From an uncultured Prevotellaceae bacterium (lineage in GTDB: Bacteria > Bacteroidota > Bacteroidia > Bacteroidales > Bacteroidaceae), in contig CADACW010000025.1 in assembly GCA_902786565.1 (NCBI GenBank), positions 22,931-86,930 on the forward strand: a DNA stretch of 64,000 bases, read 5' to 3'. The position numbers and the translations under genes were made by a program. A model generated the notes under the pieces. The model saw only the letters and a program-made list of their open reading frames with translations. It was not told where the DNA came from and did no database searches. Shown here piece by piece: positions 36,501 to 43,305 of the stretch; the first letter of the stretch is position 1; each line of letters begins with the position of its first letter.

Positions 36501-37771
36501 ATTGTTATATCCTCAAACTTTCCTGACTTTGGATTCCTCTTGACAACTTTATCTCCGACAAGATTCAAATATGTTGTTGACAAGCGTCTCGGCACCTCTC
36601 CGTTACTTGCGTCTCTGTCAGGCTCAATGCCGACAATGGCTCTTTGTTCAAAGTTGAATTTGTAATCATCCGTATCGAAGGCATCCAATGCAGAATACAA
36701 GAAAAGCCCATTCGCGGTTATGCTATCCCTGTCTCCATTCCACCCCCAGTCAATCTTTAATAATTCTCCGGAAATGCCTTCGCAAAGAATGGCATGTCTT
36801 GAACCATCGCTCGCTCCGACACTAAGTAGGACTGGACTGTCGTTTGCTAATTGCTTATACAGACAGTCAAGCCACTCGTCATCCGACATATTGTTATGCT
36901 CCTTATACGAAGCCCCTGTCTTATAGCCGAAATACAGTTCTAATGCAAAAGGCACTACACGAGCATCAGCGCCGGAACCATTCTCACCAGACGAGTAATC
37001 CATTCTTACAGCTGCACCACATATCCTCATCAATTCTGCTACAGCAGTTTTCTGATCCTTACTATAGTTTTTGCTTTCTATGTATGTAGGCTGAATATTC
37101 GTCCAGTCAATTGGCGTGTTTTTATCGACAGGGGTAACATCTAAGCCATTGCTTTCGCTTTTGTACCCGATGATGGGATATGTTGTCGCAGCTGGCCATT
37201 GATGATAATAAAGCAGTTGTGCCATCGCCGTAGCCACACAACCTGTAACTGAATTCTTGCCATTGTGTTCAGGACATAAGTCATTGTAAGGCGAATGTTG
37301 GTCGAAGCGTGCGAGACGGTCCTCATCCAACATATAGTATCGTTGGCTTGCACTTGCCTTTGCCTCTGTTTTCTTGATACCCTTCTCCCTGATGAACTTT
37401 ATCTGCTTGGCATAACCGTCCATCCAGGCGCGCATATTGCAGGGCATCTGGTCGGGGTTGATGCTGCCGCTGTCGCTGTAGCCGAGAATCTCGTCGGTGG
37501 CATCGTCGCCGCTCACCACGACGTAACCCTCGTTCTGGCCGACATTGAAGATGTAGTAGCTCTGTTCGTCGCCCACCGAGGCCATCTTAAGCTGGGTTTG
37601 CACATTCCCTTCAACATTGGAAAGGCTTTTGACTGCGGCTCTGGCGTGGGCTGCAATGCGGTTGTTCACAAACCGACTGGCCTTCTGGCGAGCTTGTTCG
37701 GCGGTTACTGGGCTTGCCCACCCTTGGGCGACTCCCAATAAGCAAGTAAAGACGAGTAATAATTTCTTCAT
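33584..37771 (-). CDS. Large secreted C10 (streptopain-type) cysteine peptidase with LRR, dockerin-like and FISUMP-type domains
   Basis: 1395 aa with a signal peptide (to about residue 19). A Spi-like propeptide is at about 20-130. The C10 peptidase core follows, with Cys178 in SVTGCVATAMAQLLYYHQWP and His326 in SRHAILCEG, then DWGWNG at about 341. Later regions are beta-rich (400-640), BspA-type leucine-rich repeats (LTIPSTVNGYTVARLGNLAL and similar, about 680-900), two dockerin-like repeats (GDVNNDKMVDSSD and DVNGDNRVDIAD, from about 1156), and a C-terminal FISUMP-like domain (AIDLGLPSGTLWASCNLGA ... GYFRYLGFNIRPVRK). It would be an extracellular protease, perhaps activated by removing the prodomain. 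Its own promoter lies at 37809-37816. Confidence 0.88.
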   Translation of the reverse strand: MKKLLLVFTCLLGVAQGWASPVTAEQARQKASRFVNNRIAAHARAAVKSLSNVEGNVQTQLKMASVGDEQSYYIFNVGQNEGYVVVSGDDATDEILGYSDSGSINPDQMPCNMRAWMDGYAKQIKFIREKGIKKTEAKASASQRYYMLDEDRLARFDQHSPYNDLCPEHNGKNSVTGCVATAMAQLLYYHQWPAATTYPIIGYKSESNGLDVTPVDKNTPIDWTNIQPTYIESKNYSKDQKTAVAELMRICGAAVRMDYSSGENGSGADARVVPFALELYFGYKTGASYKEHNNMSDDEWLDCLYKQLANDSPVLLSVGASDGSRHAILCEGISGELLKIDWGWNGDRDSITANGLFLYSALDAFDTDDYKFNFEQRAIVGIEPDRDASNGEVPRRLSTTYLNLVGDKVVKRNPKSGKFEDITIAYKIENLVIPFKLTLDVGVAFLNVDNDIVGNPGLISHTEFDYQSFVEKSFTIDEFPDLPDGHYKMCMASQWVGSDIIYPNVNSDINYIDVVIANDKLLFDGASPAPLEVTSLQIDNSSMSDKTFTGTTLSGHLELQNNDTKTNRNHVYVFVVEEGDTQKLNPDMDPIYCDLFVHPHKTQNIFFEFNQLQEGHRYAVAVTDFEMNEFYRSDYFTCLPDENASETLAIGSFFKAKTVEGLELTYRVYRNNPKLVEIRSESGELWENAASDKSFTGHLTIPSTVNGYTVARLGNLALYDMQGITSVSIPSTVKQLGSYAFCDCYNLSRIDGMEAVESIGDVAFKMCNKMKTIPLPHTLKTIGKQAISDNAELEYQVIPSSVISIRDESLLLNCPKLRSVVVERGNTVYDSRGGCNAIIKTSTNEVVAGCAATTIPFGVTKITNLNWVDNLKRIELPPTVTEMDDNAFWCTNELRTVLSHIKDPMPIVDGKTFYASNRDINQLMTLYVPKGCLAKYRATEGWKSIVDIREMSERTEILRYFYNGWTYTLNKQAAGSSARRTNKAEGGSGDVRTDADGWEMYRSLLTLDVTDDKGNTSTYMVDDGGVFLDLSEYGTMQKPTLLVDNAANKIWIFTNSKSEGENYEMDGFMYSANLNELVFEKETVFENEDQGWYANLEQGENGQPQLNHYDMSEYVEVTTQRQDDATYVSEASTEITSPAEAENNWNEAIKEPEPGDVNNDKMVDSSDLAALINAIALKMCDASTDVNGDNRVDIADVLSITRKIAVNQYLEKVEAIDLGLPSGTLWASCNLGATAPEEFGNLYAWAELAPKEAYEEKNYALNAFDTETDNYVYTDLTDNGDISGMPEYDAATATLGTPWRMPTYSEISELKSNCEAEWTSINGIKGVNLVGPNGNKIFLPATQYDNESGWYWSSRQYTGDSNPWALALYIDTDRQGVYTSGYFRYLGFNIRPVRK

Positions 37772-37808
37772 AGTAATTATTATTATTAATTTATTTGTAT
37801 TTCGACTG

Positions 37809-37816
37809 CAAAAGTA
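37809..37816 (-). promoter_or_regulatory. -7 box of the C10 peptidase gene
   Basis: TACTTTTG on the minus strand matches TAnnTTTG. The expected -33 TTTG is not clear. The leader is about 30 A/T-rich bases to the ATG at 37771. Confidence 0.5.
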
Positions 37817-37877
37817 ACAAAAAAACTTGGAATGAAGAAATAAATGTGCAAAAAAGGCGATTTTTTTCCAATGGCCG

Positions 37878-38651
37878 TCAGTAGCTGGCCTGGCAGCTGA
37901 TGCCCAGGGCTTCGACGCGGGCCTTGATGGTGTCCAGCTGTTCGTGGGTGGCCTTGAGCAGACCGGCGGCAGGCGTCTCGCGGTCTATGGTGTAGACCAT
38001 CACCTGCTGGGGGGCAATGCGGGCCACGGCCTCCAGCCAGGGTCCGACGTACTCCTCGCCGGTGTTGTCTACGCTCCTGCCGCCATACTCGCCCCGCATG
38101 AACATGGTCTGGACGATGATGTGGCCGTGGAAGGCCCGCATCTGCTCCACGATGGCCTCGACGTCGTATGCGCTGTTGGGGCGGTCTACCGTCTCAATAT
38201 ATGCGGGGTTCACCGTGTCCAGCTTCAGAATGTTGTTGTCTACGCGCATCAGTGCCTGGTGCACCTCCGGCTTGTGGATGAAGGTCGAGTTTGAGAGCAC
38301 CGACACCTTGGCCTTGGGGCAATACTGGTTGCGCAGGGCGATGGCGCGGTCTATAATCTCCGGAAACTGTGGATGGGCCGTGGGCTCGCCGTTGCCTGCA
38401 AAGGTCAGCACGTCAGGCAGTTGGCCTTCGCTGGCCATTTGCTGCAGTTTCCGCTCCAGCGCCTGTTGCACCTGCTCTGGCATGGGCAGTGGCAGGGTGG
38501 GGCGGTGGTCGTGGTTGAACCCGCACTCACAGTAGATGCAGTCGAATGAACACACTTTGCCGTCGGCAGGCAGCAGATTGATGCCGAGAGAGATGCCGAG
38601 ACGCCGGCTGTGTACAGGCCCGAAGATGGGCGAAGGGTAGATGATGGTCAT
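37878..38651 (-). CDS. Radical SAM protein
   Basis: 257 aa from the ATG at 38651; the longer frame to 38726 adds 25 residues without similarity. The cluster motif is CSFDCIYCECG (Cys-x3-Cys-x2-Cys), followed by LTFAGNGEPTAHPQFP. The N-terminus, YPSPIFGPVHSRRLGISLGI, is typical of a widespread Bacteroidota group of radical SAM enzymes without an assigned substrate. It is divergent from the kinase gene, with about 130 bases between starts. Confidence 0.85.
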   Translation of the reverse strand: MTIIYPSPIFGPVHSRRLGISLGINLLPADGKVCSFDCIYCECGFNHDHRPTLPLPMPEQVQQALERKLQQMASEGQLPDVLTFAGNGEPTAHPQFPEIIDRAIALRNQYCPKAKVSVLSNSTFIHKPEVHQALMRVDNNILKLDTVNPAYIETVDRPNSAYDVEAIVEQMRAFHGHIIVQTMFMRGEYGGRSVDNTGEEYVGPWLEAVARIAPQQVMVYTIDRETPAAGLLKATHEQLDTIKARVEALGISCQASY

Positions 38652-38737
38652 ACTATAATAACTCTCAGCCGGCCCGAATATTGGGGCGAATAAATATAAA
38701 AAAACATAAAAATGACCTATAATCAAGAAATTATGTG

Positions 38738-38745
38738 TATTTTTG
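38738..38745 (+). promoter_or_regulatory. -7 box upstream of the galacturonokinase-like gene
   Basis: TATTTTTG matches TAnnTTTG. No good -33 TTTG is seen at the right spacing, which may mean an activator is needed. It sets the start at 38784 rather than 38712. Confidence 0.5.
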
Positions 38746-38783
38746 CACCATTATTTTATTTAACGCAAAATGAAACTGTTATA

Positions 38784-39926
38784 ATGGAATCTTATCAGTA
38801 TCATATTTTTGCGCCCTACCGGGTGTGTCCGCTGGGTGCGCACGTGGATCATCAGCATGGCTTGGTGACCGGTTTTGCCATCGACAAGGGTGTTGACCTC
38901 TGGTTCAACGTCAGGGAAGACGGCATGGTGAATTTGACTTCGCTGACTTTCGAGGGCGACGTGAGCTTCGAGGTGTCGAAGCCCAGTCAGGTGCGCGAGC
39001 ACCACTGGGGCGACTATGCCCGTGGTGCCAAGTATGCCCTGCGCAAGCGCTTCGAGCTGACCCGCGGCATCGACGGCGTGATCAAGGGCAGTCTGCCCGT
39101 TGGCGGCCTGTCGTCGTCGGCAGCCGTGCTGATAGCCTACGTGATGGCTTTTGCCAAGGCCAACGACATCACGCTCCAGCCCTTTGAGGTGGTGAAGATT
39201 GCCTCAGAGGCCGAGCGCGAGTATATCGGGCTGAACAACGGTCTGCTGGACCAGGCCTGCATTGCCCTGGGCAAGAAAGACGGGCTGCTCTTCCTGGACT
39301 GCGACAGCAACGAGTGGCGCATCATCAAGCGCAACCCCGACATGCCGGAGTTTGAAATCGGCATCTTCTTCTCAGGCCTGACCCGCTCGCTGGTCAATTC
39401 CGACTATAACCTGCGTGTGTATGAGTGCAAGACGGCGGCATGGAACATGCTGGCCTACACCGAGCAGCCGCTGAAGACCTTCGACAAGACGTTCCTCCGC
39501 GATATTCCCAAGGCCACTTTCGACAAGACGCGCATTGCCATGCCGGCCCGCTTCGCCCGCCGTGCAGAGCATTTCTACTCGGAGTATCGCCGTGTGCGCC
39601 AGGGTGTGACGGCATGGGAGACGGGCAACATGAAACTCTTCGGCAAGCTGTCGTTCGACAGCTGCGAGAGCAGCATCCACAACTATGAGTGCGGCTCGCC
39701 CGAACTGATTGCCATCTACGAGATTATGCGCAATCTGCCGGGTGTCTATGGCGGGCGCTTCTCAGGTGCCGGCTTCAAGGGTGCCTGCATTGCGCTGGTA
39801 GACCCTGCCTACAAGGAGAATATAGAAAAGGTGCTCACCGAGAAGTATCTGCAGCAGTTCCCGGAGTATGAAAATACGTTCCAGGTGTTCTGGGTGAAGC
39901 CCGACGACGGCGCAAGGTTCGTCTGA
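38784..39926 (+). CDS. GHMP-family sugar kinase, predicted galacturonokinase
   Basis: 380 aa from ATG 38784. The three GHMP motifs are YRVCPLGAHVDHQHG (residues 12-26), LPVGGLSSSAAVLIAY, and GGRFSGAGFKGACIAL near the end. Galactokinase has RVNLIGEHTDYNxG at motif 1. Here the Glu that binds the C6 hydroxyl of galactose is Ala19 and the loop reads AHVDHQ, as in plant galacturonokinase (PLGAHIDHQ). ATP-dependent 1-phosphorylation of D-galacturonate is therefore the best prediction. The family assignment is firm, the substrate is inference supported by the neighbours: a nucleotidyltransferase, a UDP-uronate epimerase and pectin-degrading enzymes. It lacks a signal peptide and should be cytosolic. 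Confidence 0.8.
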   Translation: MESYQYHIFAPYRVCPLGAHVDHQHGLVTGFAIDKGVDLWFNVREDGMVNLTSLTFEGDVSFEVSKPSQVREHHWGDYARGAKYALRKRFELTRGIDGVIKGSLPVGGLSSSAAVLIAYVMAFAKANDITLQPFEVVKIASEAEREYIGLNNGLLDQACIALGKKDGLLFLDCDSNEWRIIKRNPDMPEFEIGIFFSGLTRSLVNSDYNLRVYECKTAAWNMLAYTEQPLKTFDKTFLRDIPKATFDKTRIAMPARFARRAEHFYSEYRRVRQGVTAWETGNMKLFGKLSFDSCESSIHNYECGSPELIAIYEIMRNLPGVYGGRFSGAGFKGACIALVDPAYKENIEKVLTEKYLQQFPEYENTFQVFWVKPDDGARFV

Positions 39927-39982
39927 AAGACAGAATAGCGCAAGAGTTTTTTGACAGAATAACAAAAGAATTTGAGGTTGAA

Positions 39983-40717
39983 ATGAAGAATATAGTTATT
40001 GCGGCCGGATATGCAACCAGGCTGGGCGAATTGACGAAGAACTTCCCCAAGCCTTTGCTGAAGATTGGAGCGAACACCATCTTGGGACGAATGCTTGACG
40101 ATATAGACAGGATTCCTGAGATAGACGAGCATATCATCATCACAAACCATAAGTTTGCACCCATTTTTGAAGAATGGAAAAGCGGGCTGAACTATCAGAA
40201 GCCCATCAAAATTGTCGACGATGGCACCGAGACCAACGAGACGCGCCTGGGGGCTGTCTGCGACCTGCTGTTTGCTATGGACCAGCTGAACATTGACGAT
40301 GATTTGTTGGTTGTTGCTGCCGACAATCTGCTGTTCTTCTCGTTCCAGGAGTTTGTAGACTTTGCCAAGGAGAAGGGGACCAGTTGCATCATGTGCCACG
40401 AACAGCCGTCGATAGAGAAACTGCAGCGCACTGGCGTGGTGGAACTGGACGACCAGATGAGGGTGCTCGGAATGGAGGAGAAACCGCAGGTGCCCAAGAG
40501 CCACTGGGCAGTGCCGCCCTTCTACATCTATCTGAAGAAAGACCTCGACCTGGTGCGCCATTCGGTGGAGCAGGGCTGCGGCAAGGATGCACCGGGCAAC
40601 CTGGCACACTATATGGTGGAGCACACCACGATGCACGCCTGGCCTATGTCGGCAGGACGCTTCGACATAGGTAGCCTGGACACCTATTATGAGGCAGTGG
40701 AAAAATACGGTCGGTAG
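39983..40717 (+). CDS. Sugar-1-phosphate nucleotidyltransferase
   Basis: 244 aa with an RmlA-like fold. The N-terminal loop IAAGYATRLGELTKNFPKPL holds the conserved Arg and the PKPLL motif. DDLLVVAADN contains the metal-binding Asp, and VVELDDQMRVLGMEEKP is the sugar-binding segment. It is short, without extra C-terminal domains. Given its neighbours it would join UTP and galacturonate-1-phosphate to form UDP-galacturonate, but the nucleotide and sugar cannot be read from sequence alone. The gap after the kinase is 56 bases and contains a degenerate copy of the CATACGAACAT repeat unit (GACAGAATAACAAAAGAA). Confidence 0.8.
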   Translation: MKNIVIAAGYATRLGELTKNFPKPLLKIGANTILGRMLDDIDRIPEIDEHIIITNHKFAPIFEEWKSGLNYQKPIKIVDDGTETNETRLGAVCDLLFAMDQLNIDDDLLVVAADNLLFFSFQEFVDFAKEKGTSCIMCHEQPSIEKLQRTGVVELDDQMRVLGMEEKPQVPKSHWAVPPFYIYLKKDLDLVRHSVEQGCGKDAPGNLAHYMVEHTTMHAWPMSAGRFDIGSLDTYYEAVEKYGR

Positions 40718-40728
40718 ACAGAGTAACT

Positions 40729-40852
40729 TCTTTGACAGACTAACATACGAACATTTTTTTTTTTGACAGACTAACATACGAACTTTTTGACAGACTAACA
40801 TACGAACATATTTGACATAATAACATACGAACATATAATAACAAACGAACAT
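40729..40852 (+). repeat. CATACGAACAT tandem repeat array (locus 3)
   Basis: Copies of CATACGAAC(A/T) start at 40744, 40774, 40799 and 40824, with a degenerate AACAAACGAACATA after them. Spacers are GACAGACTAA-type and the period is 30 then 25 bases. The array fills the gap between the nucleotidyltransferase and epimerase genes and ends 13 bases before the epimerase start. Confidence 0.85.
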
Positions 40853-40864
40853 ACTTTAAGTAAT

Positions 40865-41923
40865 ATGCAGAAGATAGTATTAGACAACAAGACGATATTG
40901 GTGACGGGTGCTGCGGGGTTCATTGGCAGCAATCTGGTGAAACGCTTGTTCAAGGACGTGAAGGGTGCCACTATTATTGGTATCGACAATATGAACGACT
41001 ATTATGACGTGGCGTTGAAGGACTTCCGCCTAAACGAACTGAACAACAGTGTGCCTGAAGGCACGACGTGGAAGTTTGTGAAGGGCGACATAGCCGACAA
41101 GGCTACCATCGACGGCATCTTCGAGGCACACAAGCCGCAAGTGGTGGTCAACCTGGCTGCCCAGGCCGGCGTGCGCTACTCCATCACCAATCCCGATGCC
41201 TACATACAGAGCAATCTGATAGGTTTCTACAATATCCTGGAAGCCTGCCGCCACTGGCCGGTGGAGCATCTGGTCTACGCCTCGTCGTCGTCGGTCTATG
41301 GGTCGAACAAGAAGGTGCCCTACAGCACCGACGACAAGGTGGACAATCCCGTCTCGCTCTACGCTGCCACCAAGAAGAGCAACGAGCTGATGGCCCATGC
41401 CTATTCAAAGCTCTACAACATACCCTCAACGGGTCTGCGCTTCTTCACCGTCTATGGCCCTGCCGGACGGCCCGACATGGCCTATTTCGGATTCACCAAC
41501 AAGCTGCGCAAGGGCGAAACCATCCAAATCTTCAACTTCGGCAACTGTATGCGCGACTTCACCTTCGTCGACGACATCGTGGAGGGCGTGGTGCGCATCA
41601 TGCAGGGCGCACCTGAGAAGAAACAGGGCGAAGACGGACTGCCTCTGCCCCCATACGCCGTCTACAACATTGGCAACAACCAGCCTGAGAATCTGCTCAA
41701 CTTCGTGGACATCCTGCAGCAGGAACTCATCCGCGCCAAGGTGCTGCCCGAAGACTATGACTTTGAGGCCCACAAGCAGCTGGTGCCCATGCAGCCCGGC
41801 GACGTGCCCACCACCTATGCCGACACCTCGGCCCTGGAGCGCGACTTCGGCTTTAAACCCTCAACGTCGCTGAGAGAGGGCCTGCGCAAGTTTGCCGAGT
41901 GGTACGCCAGTTTCTATAAATAA
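40865..41923 (+). CDS. NAD-dependent UDP-glucuronate 4-epimerase
   Basis: 352 aa. NAD-binding TGAAGFIGSNLVKRL at residues about 14-28, ASSSSVYGSNKKVPY, and the catalytic Tyr/Lys in SLYAATKKSNELMAHAYS (YxxxK). The strings TVYGPAGRPDMAYFGFTNKL and GNCMRDFTFVDDIVEGV are typical of UDP-glucuronate/galacturonate 4-epimerases of the extended SDR group. It would interconvert UDP-galacturonate and UDP-glucuronate. The preceding gap is filled by the repeat array, and the next gene follows by 14 bases. Confidence 0.9.
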   Translation: MQKIVLDNKTILVTGAAGFIGSNLVKRLFKDVKGATIIGIDNMNDYYDVALKDFRLNELNNSVPEGTTWKFVKGDIADKATIDGIFEAHKPQVVVNLAAQAGVRYSITNPDAYIQSNLIGFYNILEACRHWPVEHLVYASSSSVYGSNKKVPYSTDDKVDNPVSLYAATKKSNELMAHAYSKLYNIPSTGLRFFTVYGPAGRPDMAYFGFTNKLRKGETIQIFNFGNCMRDFTFVDDIVEGVVRIMQGAPEKKQGEDGLPLPPYAVYNIGNNQPENLLNFVDILQQELIRAKVLPEDYDFEAHKQLVPMQPGDVPTTYADTSALERDFGFKPSTSLREGLRKFAEWYASFYK

Positions 41924-41937
41924 TCCCGCCGACGTTG

Positions 41938-43293
41938 ATGCTGAAGCCTTTCGTCTTTGCCCTCTGTCTGGCCGCCAACTTTGCCGCAAGCGCGCAGCAG
42001 TTCCAGCAGGAGTATGGAAATGCACGCAAGCCCTTCGTCGAGACTGTGGCCACGCCCAATCATGCCGACAGCCACTACGCCTTGGGCCAGCAGGCCACAC
42101 TCCGCTTGACGGCCCGCGAGGGCGGCGTGCCGCTGCAGGGCACAATGGTCCGCTATAGGGTGGGGCCGGAGATGTTCTTGCCCGAAAGGGTAGACTCGGT
42201 GGCTTTCGTCTGTGGCGAGGCGCTCATCCCCCTTGGCACCCTGACGGAGCCGGGCTTCCTGGCATGCCACTACGAGTTCAGGGCCGCCGACGGCAAAACC
42301 TACAAGGACCTGGTAAAGGTGGCCTTTGCGCCGGAGCAAATCCGCACGTTCACGCCGATGCCCTCCGACTTCCTTCAGTTCTGGCAGAAAGCCCTGAAGG
42401 ACGCCCGCAAGGTGCCCTTGGAGCCCCAATACACCGATGTGCCCGATGCCACCAACGACCAGTTCGTGACCAAGCGGGTGCGGCTGCACGTGGGCCCGGA
42501 GAAGTGGATGCAGGGCTTCCTGACCTATCCCAAGCCGACAGAAGGCCCGACGGCCAACGCCCGGAAATATCCCGTCGTGCTCTGTCCGCCGGGGGCCGGC
42601 AGCCAGAAGATTTACCCCTCCGACTACTATCCCCGCCAGGACTGCATCTATCTGAAGATAGATATTCACGACAACGACCAGCTGCTGCCCGACGAGGCCT
42701 ACAGCCAGGAGCGGAAGAAGAGCGACGGCTATATGAGCCGCGGCATGGACTCACCCGGCTCCTATTATTATAAGGATGTGTATGTGGGCTGTGCCCGCGC
42801 TCTTGACTTCCTCTGCTCGCTGCCCGGCTGGGACGGGCGCAATGCCATCGTCACCGGCGGTTCGCAGGGCGGGGCGCTGACCATCGTCACCGCCGCCCTC
42901 AACGAGAAGGCCACACTCTGTGCCCCCTTCTATCCTGCCCTGTGCGACCTGACGGGCTTTCTCCACCACCGTGCCGGCGGATGGCCCAAGTTCTTCTCAG
43001 GTTTCTACAAGGACGGACAGGTGAGCATAGACCGCCAGCAGGCCGTGTCGACGCTGCAGTATTTCGACGTGGTCAACTTCGCCCGCATCCTCAAGGTGCC
43101 CACCTTCATGTCGTGGGGCTACACCGACGACACCTGCTCGCCCACCAGCGTCTGGGCGGCCTGGAACGAAATTGCGGCCCCCAAAGAGCGCGACATCACC
43201 CCGTCGAGCGGCCACTGGCGCTTCCCCTCCAGTCAGGAGAAGTGCTTGGAATGGATGAAACACCACATCAATCAGACAACAGATAACCCATAA
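41938..43293 (+). CDS. Secreted acetyl esterase, CE7/AXE1-like alpha/beta hydrolase
   Basis: 451 aa from the ATG at 41938 (a TTG at 41935 is also in frame). It has a signal peptide ending near SAQ. An N-terminal beta-domain (about 20-130) precedes an alpha/beta-hydrolase of acetyl-xylan-esterase type: nucleophile Ser in TGGSQGGALTIV, Asp in SWGYTDDTCSPT, His in PSSGHWRFP. Such enzymes remove O-acetyl groups, and next to a PL11 lyase the likely substrate is acetylated pectin. It lies 14 bases after the epimerase and 12 bases before PL11. Confidence 0.85.
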   Translation: MLKPFVFALCLAANFAASAQQFQQEYGNARKPFVETVATPNHADSHYALGQQATLRLTAREGGVPLQGTMVRYRVGPEMFLPERVDSVAFVCGEALIPLGTLTEPGFLACHYEFRAADGKTYKDLVKVAFAPEQIRTFTPMPSDFLQFWQKALKDARKVPLEPQYTDVPDATNDQFVTKRVRLHVGPEKWMQGFLTYPKPTEGPTANARKYPVVLCPPGAGSQKIYPSDYYPRQDCIYLKIDIHDNDQLLPDEAYSQERKKSDGYMSRGMDSPGSYYYKDVYVGCARALDFLCSLPGWDGRNAIVTGGSQGGALTIVTAALNEKATLCAPFYPALCDLTGFLHHRAGGWPKFFSGFYKDGQVSIDRQQAVSTLQYFDVVNFARILKVPTFMSWGYTDDTCSPTSVWAAWNEIAAPKERDITPSSGHWRFPSSQEKCLEWMKHHINQTTDNP

Positions 43294-43305
43294 CTAACTA
43301 TAACA

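Noticed and set aside
38784..39926. Plain galactokinase (galK)
   Set aside because: Motif 1 lacks the galactokinase Glu and reads AHVDHQ. No galT or galE-type Leloir partner is adjacent; the neighbours are a UDP-uronate epimerase and pectinases.
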